Shown here one piece after another: positions 1 through 7,330 of a stretch of DNA of 19,188 nt. The DNA lies in NCBI GenBank assembly GCA_032124855.1, contig JAQBCT010000330.1:1-19188 (forward strand), given 5' to 3'. Made by a program: the position numbers and the translations under genes. Positions within the stretch are counted from its first letter, which is position 1. The number at the start of each line of letters is the position of its first letter. This stretch comes from DATJGR01 sp032124855. GTDB taxonomy: Bacteria; Pseudomonadota; Gammaproteobacteria; Pseudomonadales; Azotimanducaceae. The notes under the pieces were generated by a model that ran no database searches, had not been told where the DNA came from, and worked only from the letters and a program-made list of their open reading frames with translations.

Positions 1-636
1 CAAGGCATCCCCGATGCGTTCAAGCTGGGTCCGTTGTACTCCACCCAGACGCTGAACGAGGCGCTGATCATTGGTACCGGGATCGTCGATCTGAAGAACG
101 ATGTGGTGCACCAGCGTTGCGATTGGTCGGTCAACACAGGCGCCATGGCGCTCGAATTTGCAACGCGGCAATCCTATGAAGCCTACGCGTTCAGCCTTAC
201 CCGTACGGTCTCGCTAAGTGGACGCTGCATTCGCTCGCACACCCACCTGGACAACGGTGGACGCGCAGCAGTACCCATCCGATGGTTTCCCCACCCCTTC
301 TTTCCGCAGGGCGATTCCAATGAGTTACTGCGAATCAATGCGCCGTTGACGTGGCAGGACGCCGCCGGCTATTCGCAACTGGAAAACGGTTTCATCGCCC
401 GGACCGGCTGGCCATGGCACGACGGCCACTACCTGGCACTGAATCACGCAGCGACCAGCCCACTCGTGCTGATGCAGCGTCACCCGATCATCGGACTCGT
501 CAACGCCGCGTGCAGCTACGTGCCGGACTTCTTCCCCATCTGGGGCAACGCAGCCACATTTTCCTGGGAACCGTTTTTCGAGCGGACGGTTGCACCGGGG
601 CAACAAACTTCGTGGTGGATCGACTACGTCTTCTGA
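1..636 (+). CDS. Aldose 1-epimerase (galactose mutarotase)-like protein, 5'-truncated by the window edge
   Basis: The frame is open from base 1 (CAA GGC ATC...) to the TGA at 634-636, so the gene starts upstream and about 211 C-terminal residues are visible. The sequence fits the C-terminal beta-sandwich of the galactose-mutarotase-like superfamily. A stretch reading FSLTRTVSLSGR is followed by an IRWFPHPFFP segment, then WGNAATFSWEPF, and the protein ends in PGQQTSWWIDYVF, a typical closing beta strand. These enzymes interconvert alpha and beta anomers of aldoses, but many members have other or unknown substrates and I cannot assign one here. No signal peptide can be judged because the N-terminus is missing. 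The gene is convergent with the tRNA pair downstream. The TTG at 34 is an internal codon of the open frame and should not be taken as the start. The family assignment rests on motif memory only. Confidence 0.6.
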   Translation, partial: QGIPDAFKLGPLYSTQTLNEALIIGTGIVDLKNDVVHQRCDWSVNTGAMALEFATRQSYEAYAFSLTRTVSLSGRCIRSHTHLDNGGRAAVPIRWFPHPFFPQGDSNELLRINAPLTWQDAAGYSQLENGFIARTGWPWHDGHYLALNHAATSPLVLMQRHPIIGLVNAACSYVPDFFPIWGNAATFSWEPFFERTVAPGQQTSWWIDYVF

Positions 637-690
637 ACGAGCCGGCGCGCGACTTCACGATGTCGTTGGCACGCGGCCTACTCGAGAAAT

Positions 691-766
<76 letters not shown>

Positions 767-862
767 TTGAGAACTGATGCGCCACCGGCGCCGCAGGCTG
801 CGCATGTTACCCGGGAGCCACCGGCAGCCGCAACCGCACGCCATCTGTGAAATGCGCTTGGA

Positions 863-938
863 TGGCGTCCCCTAGGGGAGTCGAACCCCTGTCGCCGGGA
901 TGAAAACCCGGTGTCCTAGGCCTCTAGACGAAGGGGAC
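863..938 (-). tRNA. tRNA-Glu (anticodon TTC)
   Basis: The minus strand begins GTCCCCTTCGTCTAGAGG and ends with the matching AGGGGAC, G and encoded CCA, giving 76 nt. The anticodon loop TTTTCAT carries TTC (GAA/GAG codons) and the T loop is TTCGACT. The sequence is very close to the enterobacterial tRNA-Glu. It is the first gene of a two-tRNA transcription unit driven by the promoter at 955-983. Confidence 0.97.
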
Positions 939-954
939 GAAGACGAAGCGGCGC

Positions 955-983
955 ATTCTATGAACCACCCCCCATGGCGTCAA
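955..983 (-). promoter_or_regulatory. Sigma70 promoter of the tRNA-Glu/tRNA-Gly unit
   Basis: On the minus strand TTGACG (978-983, five of six matches to the -35 consensus) and TAGAAT (955-960, five of six matches to the -10 consensus) are separated by exactly 17 bp. Transcription would start near 948, about 10 nt before the tRNA-Glu 5' end. The bases after the -10 read GCGCCGC, a GC-rich discriminator typical of stable-RNA promoters under stringent (ppGpp/DksA) control. That control is inferred from the sequence pattern. Confidence 0.8.
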
Positions 984-1001
984 GCGCACCACGAGGATGT
1001 G

Positions 1002-1892
1002 TCACGCCGATGAAGTCAACGTGCGGCCGATCCAATCGCGCGCGAAATACTGTGCGGTTCTTCCGTTGCGTGCGCCACGTGCCAGTGCCCATTGCAATGC
1101 CTCGCGGCGGGCATCCGCCGTTAACTGCACATCGCTCAGACCGTGTTGCGCACCGATGCGTTGCAGCCAATGCACGACCACGGCGAGATAGTCGTCCTGC
1201 TTGAACGGTTGAAACGACAACCAGATGCCGAAGCGATCCGAGAGCGAGATCTTCTCTTCAACGGCTTCGCTCTCATGCAGCTCCCCACCTTCGTAGCGCG
1301 CGGCGAGATTATCGGCCATATGTTCTGGAATGAGATGACGACGGTTCGAGGTGGCGTAGATCAGGACATTGGCCGACGCGCGAAATACGGATCCCTCGAG
1401 CACGCTTTTGAGCTCTTTGTATGACGCATCGTCTTCGGCAAACGACAGGTCGTCGCAGACGAGGATGAATCGATACGGCGCATCGCGCACCAGTGCAACG
1501 ATGCGTGGCAGCACGCCCAGCGCACGCTTGTCCATTTCGATCAGTCGCAGGCCATCGTCGGCATAACGATTGAGCAGCGCGTGGATCAACGATGATTTTC
1601 CAGTGCCGCGGGCACCCCACAGCAATACGTTGTTGGCCGGGAAGCCGCGCACAAATTGCACCGTGTTGGCTTCAATCCGGGCGCGTTGCCGGTCGATGAA
1701 GAGCAGATCATCCAGCACAATGGGATCGAGGTCCGCATGGGCCGCAAGCTCGCCACCGCCGAGCGCACCAATTTGCCACACGGCCGCACGTACGTGCGCC
1801 CAGTCGGGCGTTGTTGACCCGGGCAGTACCGCGTCCAGACGCCGCAACACCGTAAGCCCCAGTTCGATCAATCGATCCATGGAATCAGACAT
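1002..1892 (-). CDS. DUF815 family AAA+ ATP-binding protein
   Basis: A 296-residue P-loop ATPase of the DUF815 (PF05673) family, whose cellular role is not established. The Walker A motif GARGTGKS is at about residues 93-100, Walker B FILVCDDLSF at about 142-151, and a sensor-1-like ATSNRRH near 180. The C-terminal lid carries the family's SLSDRFGIWLSF and QDDYLAVVVHW stretches. The N-terminal ~85 residues are the helical family extension. I chose the ATG at 1892 (MSDSMDR). A TTG five codons upstream and an ATG four codons downstream are alternatives, and no strong ribosome-binding site decides between them. A TAGAAT -10-like box at 1920-1925 lies 27 nt upstream of the start. The stop is only 18 nt from the tRNA promoter. 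No transmembrane segment is visible, so it is probably cytoplasmic. Confidence 0.9.
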   Translation of the reverse strand: MSDSMDRLIELGLTVLRRLDAVLPGSTTPDWAHVRAAVWQIGALGGGELAAHADLDPIVLDDLLFIDRQRARIEANTVQFVRGFPANNVLLWGARGTGKSSLIHALLNRYADDGLRLIEMDKRALGVLPRIVALVRDAPYRFILVCDDLSFAEDDASYKELKSVLEGSVFRASANVLIYATSNRRHLIPEHMADNLAARYEGGELHESEAVEEKISLSDRFGIWLSFQPFKQDDYLAVVVHWLQRIGAQHGLSDVQLTADARREALQWALARGARNGRTAQYFARDWIGRTLTSSA

Positions 1893-2011
1893 CTTCGCGG
1901 CTCGCAAAATTCAACGCGCATTCTAGCGAATGCGCGACCCTGGGACCTCAAACGAGGTGAGCGCGGCGCCAGTTCAGGGTAAAATTTCGCCGTCCTTCGC
2001 AGGGTTCCCGG

Positions 2012-2158
2012 ATGGCTGATTCGACAGAAACGGAACGTCGCCGAGGCGCCAACGAGCGCCGTCGACAACGCGAGGATCGTCGCAATCCGGAACGCGTTGC
2101 CGAGGATCTGCTGCCGCGGCGGGATAACGAAAAAGGCGATCGGCGCCGCAAGCACTGA
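2012..2158 (+). CDS. Possible small Arg-rich protein (48 aa), unknown function
   Basis: An ATG frame of 48 codons ending in TGA at 2156-2158. It begins MADSTETERRRGANERRR and ends GDRRRKH. I count 15 Arg in 48 residues plus about a dozen Asp/Glu, so the product would be very hydrophilic and either disordered or one charged helix. Codons are mostly those favoured by the neighbouring genes (CGC/CGT, GAT, GAG, CTG). Upstream are a TAAAAT -10-like box (1980-1985) and an AGGG (2001-2004) 7 nt before the ATG. It lies divergent from the DUF815 gene and ends 13 nt before the convergent gene at 2172. I recognise no family. The opposite strand is also open here, so a chance frame cannot be excluded. 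Confidence 0.4.
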   Translation: MADSTETERRRGANERRRQREDRRNPERVAEDLLPRRDNEKGDRRRKH

Positions 2159-2171
2159 ATCCGACGCGAGA

Positions 2172-2555
2172 TCAATGCCGTTGCCGAAGCGACACCACGT
2201 TGTTGCGCTGGCGCGCATACACGCGCCGCTCACGTCCGGGACCGTCCACGCCGATGGATCCATTATCGAACAGTCGCAAGTCGTAGCTGCGCTCCCGCTG
2301 TTCAGTCACAAGGATCAACTGGCTCCCCTGAATGCGCCAACGACCACGTTCGGTCGCAAGCGGATTGCGTTCGATATAGCTGCCCGAACCACTGTCGCCC
2401 TGCAACTCCAAATTCGACACACCGTCTTGGGTTTCGCACGTCCATACGCCCGGCAGTGCCAGTCGCGACAGCCATCGCAAACGTTGCGCGCGTACCCGGC
2501 GCACCCACAGGGCAGCGGCGCTTGCAATGATGAGGAGGAGCAGAATTGATCCCAT
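2172..2555 (-). CDS. Membrane-anchored protein of unknown function (127 aa)
   Basis: Residues 1-18 (starting MGSILLLLIIASAAALWV) form one hydrophobic helix followed by Arg-rich residues. This predicts an N-in anchor or uncleaved signal, with the C-terminal ~95 residues on one face of the inner membrane. The soluble part alternates short hydrophobic strands (GVWTCETQDG, GRWRIQGSQLILV, YDLRLFDNGSIGV). That pattern suggests a small beta-sheet domain of lipocalin/NlpE-like type, but I cannot assign a family. No lipobox Cys is present. The ATG at 2555 has no convincing Shine-Dalgarno sequence. The gene lies 61 nt downstream of the DUF503 gene on the same strand and may be the last gene of the GNAT-DUF503 unit. 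Confidence 0.65.
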   Translation of the reverse strand: MGSILLLLIIASAAALWVRRVRAQRLRWLSRLALPGVWTCETQDGVSNLELQGDSGSGSYIERNPLATERGRWRIQGSQLILVTEQRERSYDLRLFDNGSIGVDGPGRERRVYARQRNNVVSLRQRH

Positions 2556-2616
2556 GGCGTCATGCTGCCGTCGTAGCCACCTGCCCGCAAGCGATCAGTG
2601 ATGGCCCCGCGGCGAA

Positions 2617-2898
2617 CTACAACGATTCGCGCACGATTTCAGCGACCGATGCATCCACCGACTCGACAATTCGCGATTCGAGATCGGAGAGAATCTGATC
2701 AATGAGGCGCGACGTCAGCGCCACCGCGACGAAGCTCCATTGGGCACGATCGTGGATATCCTGAAAGGCGGATTCGCACACGGCCAGATTGGCCTGCCGA
2801 CCAAAGCGCTCGCGCAAGCCGCCCAGGCGCTGGCGCTTTTCCTTCAACGAGCGGCACCCCGGCAACAGAAATGACACCCGCAACACGCTCACCAACAT
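2617..2898 (-). CDS. DUF503 family protein (YlxP-like)
   Basis: 93 residues, a normal length for DUF503 (PF04456). The signature is at the N-terminus: MLVSVLRVSFLLPGCRSLKEKR has the family's hydrophobic first strand, the P-G-x-x-SLKEKR motif, then a basic helix. The motif CESAFQDIHDRAQWSFVAVA matches the central 'E-x-x-x-D-x-x-x-x-A' segment. The function of the family is unsettled. In Firmicutes ylxP lies in the nusA-infB-rbfA operon, which suggests a link to translation or ribosome maturation, but no such context is seen here. The start is 16 nt after the GNAT stop codon, so the two are probably cotranscribed. Confidence 0.85.
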   Translation of the reverse strand: MLVSVLRVSFLLPGCRSLKEKRQRLGGLRERFGRQANLAVCESAFQDIHDRAQWSFVAVALTSRLIDQILSDLESRIVESVDASVAEIVRESL

Positions 2899-2914
2899 CA
2901 GCTGCCCCGTCGGC

Positions 2915-3442
2915 TCAGTGGGGTTCCAGAAATTCCGAGCGGGTCATGGAGAAGAAAACTGTGTCGAGGCCATGAAACTCGCGACGGCCGTCAAAGGTCA
3001 TGCCGAGCTTCTGCAGCACCCGCACAGACTGTTGATTGGGCGTATCAGTGGCCGCGATGACCTGTTCGAAGCGGCACTGCTCAAAGCCGAACTGCAAGAC
3101 CTCGCGCGCGGCTTCGGCGACCAGCCCTTCGCCCCAATGCCGTGGATGAATCCCGTACAACAGTTCGATCTGACTCTGGTTCTCGGTGCGGCGATGCCCG
3201 CAGAAGCCAATCACCTCACCGTCAGTACTCGCCAATTCCAGCGCGAAGAATCCGAAGCCGTCGGATTCAAACGTCGCGAGGCTCTGCGCGATGATGGCCT
3301 CGACGGTGGCGCGAGGAAGTATCTGGTCGGCCCACAGGTAACGACGCACGTCGGGATCGGTCCAGAGTGCGTGCAGCGCATCAACGTCGCCGTTGGCAAT
3401 CGGTCGCAAACGAAGGCGACCCGTATTCAGCAAAACGCTCAT
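2915..3442 (-). CDS. GNAT family N-acetyltransferase (RimJ/RimL type)
   Basis: 175 residues starting MSVLLNTGRLRLRPI, the usual opening of RimJ/RimL-like acetyltransferases (TxRLxLRP). Acetyl-CoA binding motif A is visible in ELLYGIHPRHWGEGLVAEAA (an [RQ]xxGx[GA]-type loop around HWGEG). Motif B follows in NQQSVRVLQKLGM. These enzymes acetylate N-terminal amines of proteins or small amines, and the substrate here is unknown. I preferred the ATG at 3442 because family homology begins there. A start 30 codons upstream (3532) is possible, but it would overlap the start region of the divergent LLM gene and its extra residues look non-family. It heads a same-strand run with the DUF503 gene and the membrane protein. 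Confidence 0.85.
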   Translation of the reverse strand: MSVLLNTGRLRLRPIANGDVDALHALWTDPDVRRYLWADQILPRATVEAIIAQSLATFESDGFGFFALELASTDGEVIGFCGHRRTENQSQIELLYGIHPRHWGEGLVAEAAREVLQFGFEQCRFEQVIAATDTPNQQSVRVLQKLGMTFDGRREFHGLDTVFFSMTRSEFLEPH

Positions 3443-3534
3443 CCTGTTGTAGTGCACGGCAGTCGCTCGCGTTCGAGTTTGCCATAGGCGGATACATAAG
3501 CGAACATCCCGCCTCCCCGCTGTCGAGACCATCC

Positions 3535-4431
3535 ATGCGCTTCAGCTTCTGGCCCAATCCGTCGCAACCCTTCGAAGATGTACTCGCCCTGGCCCGCCAT
3601 GTTGAGGCCACCGGCTGGGACGGCGTGTGGTATGCGGATCACTTCATGCCGAATGCAGCAGATACCAGCGCGCCGTGGCCGGAAGCGTGGATGACCCTCG
3701 CGGCGCTGGGCGCATCAGTTCCCCGCTTGCGCATCGGCACGCTGGTCGCAGGCAACACTTACCGACACCCTGCCGTTCTGGCAAAGATGGCCGCGACACT
3801 GGACCACGTCACGAACGGCCGTGTGGTGCTTGGACTGGGTGCGGGCTGGCAGGAAAACGAGCACCAGCAATATGGCATCCCCTTCTATACCACCGCAGAG
3901 CGGCTGGCCCGGCTGGATGAGGCCTGCCAGGTGATCAAGGGGCTGTTCACCCACGCGCAGACGGATTTCGACGGGAAGTATTACCAGCTCGCTGCCGCCA
4001 CGTTGCAGCCGAAACCGGTGCAGAAGCCGCTGCCACTACTGATTGGCGGCGGTGGCGAAAAGGTGACGCTGCGCATCACTGCCAAATATGCCGACGAGTG
4101 GAATGTCTGGGGAACGGTCGAGACACTGCAGGCCAAGATGGCCATCCTCGACGCCCACTGCGCGAAAGTGGGCCGCGAACCGGCCGAGATTCAGCGCAGC
4201 GCTGTAGCCCTGCTGTTCATGAGCGACGATCAGGCGTTTCTGAAACAACGCAGGGACGCGAAGATGACGCAGGCCGCCATCATCGGCACGGCGGCCGAGG
4301 TCCGGCAAACCGTCGAGGCCTATCGGGCCATCGGCGTGAACGAGTTGATCGTGCCCGATTTCACGCTGGGCCCCATGCCACAGAAGATCGCAACGCCCGA
4401 CCGCTTCATCACCGAGGTAGCGGGTCGGTGA
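3535..4431 (+). CDS. LLM-class flavin-dependent oxidoreductase (Rv1855c-like)
   Basis: 298 residues of the luciferase-like monooxygenase superfamily, a TIM barrel that binds FMN or F420. Visible family segments are MRFSFWPNPSQPFEDVLALA, GWDGVWYADHFMP (residues 27-39), LRIGTLVAGNTYRHPAVLAK, GRVVLGLGAGWQENEHQQYG (95-114) and PLLIGGGGEKVTLR. The whole is closest in my memory to the 'probable F420-dependent, Rv1855c family' type. In a proteobacterium the cofactor may equally be FMN, and the substrate is unknown. The ATG at 3535 is where homology begins; the frame stays open upstream to 3367, but that stretch lies opposite the GNAT gene. There is no strong Shine-Dalgarno sequence. The stop overlaps the GTG start of the Nudix gene (GTGA), so the two are translationally coupled. 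Confidence 0.9.
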   Translation: MRFSFWPNPSQPFEDVLALARHVEATGWDGVWYADHFMPNAADTSAPWPEAWMTLAALGASVPRLRIGTLVAGNTYRHPAVLAKMAATLDHVTNGRVVLGLGAGWQENEHQQYGIPFYTTAERLARLDEACQVIKGLFTHAQTDFDGKYYQLAAATLQPKPVQKPLPLLIGGGGEKVTLRITAKYADEWNVWGTVETLQAKMAILDAHCAKVGREPAEIQRSAVALLFMSDDQAFLKQRRDAKMTQAAIIGTAAEVRQTVEAYRAIGVNELIVPDFTLGPMPQKIATPDRFITEVAGR

Positions 4432-5225
4432 ACAAAGCCATTGCGCCCGCCGTTCCGTCGGCGACCATCCTGCTGCTGCGCGGCGATCACTCGGCGCTGG
4501 AAGTATTCATGGTGGTTCGCCACCACCAGATCGACTTCGCGTCCGGCGCGCTGGTGTTCCCGGGTGGCAAGCTGGATCCACAGGATCTGGATCCCGCGCT
4601 CGCTGCGCGCTGTGACGGCGCGGCCAACGATGTGCATACCCGCGCGATTCAGATTGCCGCCATCCGCGAAGCCTACGAAGAATGCGGCGTATTGCTGGCG
4701 CGACCGGGCAATGGCACCGAATTGATTGCCGGCGCGCAGCTCGCACCTTTGGATTCGCTGCGCATGCAGATTCAAAGCGGCGCTGTCGGATTTCTGGAGT
4801 TTCTGCAGACGCACGACCTGCGGCTGGCCTGCGATCAACTCGTACCCTTCGCTCACTGGATTACACCGGAGATGCTGCCCAAGCGCTTCGATACCCATTT
4901 CTTTGTCGCCGATGCGCCGGTTGACCAAGTGGCGTTGCACGATGGTCATGAGTCGGTCGATTCCGTGTGGATCACGCCACAGGCCGCGCTAGCCGGCGCG
5001 AAGGATGGCAACTACACGGTGATCTTCCCGACCCTGCGTCAGATCGAAAGGCTCGCACATTCGGCATCACCCGCAGCTGCAATTGAACGGGCGCGCGGGA
5101 GTCGCGTGGTCACCGTCACGCCGTGGACCGAAAACCGTGCGGACGGCGCGTACCTGTGCATCCCGTCCGATGCGGGCTACGACATTTCGGAAGAAAAGAT
5201 GCCGCCACGCGATGCGAAGTCGTAG
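4428..5225 (+). CDS. Nudix hydrolase, NUDT19/RP2-like
   Basis: 265 residues from a GTG at 4428 that overlaps the preceding stop by 4 nt. A GAGG about 10 nt upstream could serve as ribosome-binding site. The Nudix box is split: FPGGKLDP at about residues 44-51 and REAYEECGV at 80-88. That gives roughly 19-20 extra residues compared with the canonical G-x5-E-x7-REUxEExGU spacing. This inserted Nudix box is the mark of the mammalian NUDT19 (RP2) group, which hydrolyses CoA and acyl-CoA diphosphate bonds. The metal-binding REx2EE core is intact. A C-terminal WITPxxALAxAKDGxxxxxFPTLRQIERL stretch also fits that group. Acyl-CoA as substrate is an inference from family and from the crotonase gene downstream. 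Confidence 0.85.
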   Translation: MNKAIAPAVPSATILLLRGDHSALEVFMVVRHHQIDFASGALVFPGGKLDPQDLDPALAARCDGAANDVHTRAIQIAAIREAYEECGVLLARPGNGTELIAGAQLAPLDSLRMQIQSGAVGFLEFLQTHDLRLACDQLVPFAHWITPEMLPKRFDTHFFVADAPVDQVALHDGHESVDSVWITPQAALAGAKDGNYTVIFPTLRQIERLAHSASPAAAIERARGSRVVTVTPWTENRADGAYLCIPSDAGYDISEEKMPPRDAKS

Positions 5226-5292
5226 GCGTCATCGGCAAATACACAGTTTCAACACCAGATTCCAAAGCAAACCGACCTAAACGGAGACAGTC

Positions 5293-6102
5293 ATGGCCAG
5301 CCAACCAGCTGCATCGATCGAGCAGGAAGTGATCTACCGCGTGGCGGACCAGATCGCAACATTGACCATCAATCGGCCCGACGCGCAGAACACCATTTCG
5401 GGCCCCATGTTGAACGCGTTCACCCAGCATCTGGTTGCCGCCAACGAAGATCCCAATGTGCGGGCCGTCGTCATCACGGGCACCGGTCGGTTTTTCTGCG
5501 CCGGGCTGGATCTGCGCGGGGGCGGCATCTCGAGCGGCCTGTCGAATAATGCAGGGCCCGCCAACCTGGACTTACGCAATACACCGCCCACGGTGCTGCA
5601 CAGCATCGACAAACCCACCATCTGCGCGCTGAACGGATCCGCCGCGGGCTACGGGATGGATCTGGCGCTGGGCTGCGATATCCGGATCATGGCCGACAAC
5701 GCGAAAATGGCGGCCGCGTTCACTGCGCGCGGCGTGCTCCCCGAATCGGGCGGTACGTGGATCCTGCCCCGCCTGCTCGGCTGGTCCAAAGCGGCCGAAT
5801 TGATTTTCACCGGACGCACACTGAGTGCCGCCGAAAGTCTCGAGATGGGTCTGGTATCGAGTGTCGTTCCAGCAGCGGAAGTCGCCGCGAGTGCGGCGCA
5901 GCTGGCGGCCGAGATCGCACGCAACGCACCGCTCGCCGTGCAGGCGGCGAAACGCATGATGCGCATGGGGATGAACGAGAACTTCAACGATCACGTGCAC
6001 CATGTCTTCTTGCAGCTGTTGCCGCTGTTTCGCTCGGCCGATTTCAAGGAAGGCATGGCCTCGTTCCTGGAAAAGCGGCCGGCCAACTTCATCGGAAAAT
6101 AG
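5293..6102 (+). CDS. Crotonase-fold acyl-CoA enzyme (enoyl-CoA hydratase/isomerase family)
   Basis: 269 residues, normal for the family. ATG at 5293 is preceded by GGAG (5283-5286) with a 6-nt spacer. The oxyanion-hole segments are GTGRFFCAGLDL (residues 63-74) and CALNGSAAGYGMDLALGCD (111-129). The conserved LPESGGTWILPRLLG (149-163), FTGRTLSAAESLEMGLV and a C-terminal helical region follow. By hand alignment to rat enoyl-CoA hydratase, the first catalytic Glu (E144) is Asp123 and the second (E164) is Phe143. Glu151 sits where PaaG-type isomerases have their catalytic Asp. It is therefore more likely an isomerase or other crotonase than a classical hydratase. The substrate is unknown. It lies 67 nt downstream of the Nudix gene, possibly in the same transcript. 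Confidence 0.92.
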   Translation: MASQPAASIEQEVIYRVADQIATLTINRPDAQNTISGPMLNAFTQHLVAANEDPNVRAVVITGTGRFFCAGLDLRGGGISSGLSNNAGPANLDLRNTPPTVLHSIDKPTICALNGSAAGYGMDLALGCDIRIMADNAKMAAAFTARGVLPESGGTWILPRLLGWSKAAELIFTGRTLSAAESLEMGLVSSVVPAAEVAASAAQLAAEIARNAPLAVQAAKRMMRMGMNENFNDHVHHVFLQLLPLFRSADFKEGMASFLEKRPANFIGK

Positions 6103-6106
6103 TGCA

Positions 6107-6126
6107 GGCAGGGGTAGGCAGGGGTA
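6107..6126. repeat. 10-bp tandem repeat (two copies plus two bases)
   Basis: The unit GGCAGGGGTA occurs at 6107-6116 and 6117-6126, followed by GG of a third copy. The second unit runs into the left arm of the large inverted repeat at 6121. It begins 4 nt after the crotonase stop codon, so it may be a by-product of insertion or slippage at the edge of that element. Confidence 0.8.
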
Positions 6127-6220
6127 GGAGTAAGGGACCGGAGTGCTTTTCGCACGCAAGATTCGCCCGATGGCTACCCACTTCGTTGCGAAAAGCACTC
6201 CGGTCCCTTACTCCGACCCC
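6121..6220. repeat. 34-bp inverted repeat with 32-nt centre (REP/RAYT- or MITE-like palindrome)
   Basis: Bases 6121-6154 and 6187-6220 are reverse complements over 34 bp with one mismatch (6126 against 6215). The arm begins GGGGT(A/C)GGAGTAAGGGACC and continues to GCTTTTCGCA. The centre is 6155-6186. The transcript would form a very stable hairpin. Arms of the form GGGGTCGGAGTAAGGGACCGG are, from memory, common near REP-associated tyrosine (Y1) transposase genes in proteobacteria, but no transposase is present here. It lies between the convergent crotonase and MFS genes, where it could act as a bidirectional transcription block. No second copy was seen in this window. Confidence 0.85.
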
Positions 6221-6235
6221 ATTCGCTGATCCCCA

Positions 6236-7330
6236 TCAATCCAGACGCATCGTGCGCACGTCGCGGTCGAGCAGCGCCAACGCGGTAGGCACGATCACGA
6301 AAGCTGCCGCAATCCACAGGGTCGTGCTGGCACCCAGGTCTTCCAGCAGCACCCCGGCCGCCACGAGACCCAGAGGTGCCAGCGCGATCGAACCCAGATT
6401 GTCGTAAGCACTTACGCGCGAGAGCACCGGCGGCGATCAGCCACACGCGCTGCGTGGTTGCCAGCATCAGCGCTGGCAACGCGAACAAAAATACGCAGTT
6501 CGTTGCGACGAGCATCACCCGCGCGACGTGGATGCGCAGCGCGATGAAGCCGCCCAGCAGCGTGCCTATACCCATCGCTGCGGCGATGAATCCCCATTCA
6601 CGGGAACCGCCGGGCCGATCAGTCCATACACGCTCTGCACACCCGCCACCACCAGCGAGAACTGCAGCACGATGATCCACAGCCAGCGATGCGAGGTGAA
6701 CTCGACGAACCCCTCGCGCAGGTCGTGCACCAGAGCGGCTCTGGCACGTCGCGGCTGAAGCGGCACAGTGATCCGCGCGACGAACGTAGCCGCGTTGACA
6801 GCCACGGCCGCGCCCGCACCGAATGCAGCAACCAGGATTCCGGCGCACGCAGCACCCAGGGAGGTCGCACCGCTGCGTGCGGTGCCAAGCAACGCGTTAG
6901 CCGACTGCAATCGATCGCGCGGAACAACCTCTGGAATGAATCCCATCAACGCAGGTGAGTGGAACGCGAGCGCCACGCCGTTGACGGCCATCAGCATCAT
7001 GAGCAACGGCACCGTCGCCCAACCCGACAGGAGCGCAACCGCCATCGCCCCCTGGGAAACCGCCGCAAGCGCATCGGCACCGATCATCACCGCGCGACGC
7101 GGCAGACGATCGGCCACCACACCGCCGAACATCAGAGCCAGCACCTGCGCGCCCGTCTGGCTCGCAATGACCCATCCAGTCGCGCGGGCCGAACCCGTCA
7201 ACTCGAGCACGCCAAACGCCATTGCGATCGGTGCCATGGAGGTTCCGAACCAGGCCACGAGATGTGCGCAAAACAACTTCGGAAAGTCGCGCTCACGCAA
7301 CAGCAGGAGGCCGGACTGGATGCCGCTCAT
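6236..7330 (-). pseudogene. Broken MFS transporter (two frame shifts and an apparent internal loss)
   Basis: The frame starting at ATG 7330 encodes about 240 residues of a major facilitator superfamily efflux-type transporter. It shows hydrophobic helices, the loop-2 motif GGVVADRLPRRAV and the loop FHSPALMGFIPEVVPRDRL. Near 6601-6612 the reading shifts frame. The next segment (REWGFIAAAMGIGTLLGGFI... to WLIAAGAL) continues the same protein. Near 6415-6430 it shifts again to LSRVSAYDNLGSIALAPLG..., which ends at the TGA at 6236-6238. Between WLIAAGAL and LSRVSAYD, intact relatives carry roughly 20 more residues, so a deletion probably accompanies the second shift. An undamaged protein would be around 400 residues. 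Substrate unknown. It lies beside the large inverted repeat. Sequencing or assembly errors could explain single-base shifts but not the missing residues. Confidence 0.8.

Noticed and set aside
3443..3532. Longer start of the GNAT gene
   Set aside because: The extra 30 residues do not resemble the family, and the extension reaches into the start region of the divergent LLM gene.
4098..4427. N-terminal extension of the Nudix frame by 110 codons
   Set aside because: It lies wholly inside the LLM gene in another frame, and its residues have no Nudix character. The GTG at 4428 coupled to the LLM stop is a better start.
6155..6186. Possible CRISPR or transposase-coding unit in the repeat region
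   Set aside because: There is only one inverted pair and one short tandem repeat, no regular spacers and no transposase frame nearby.
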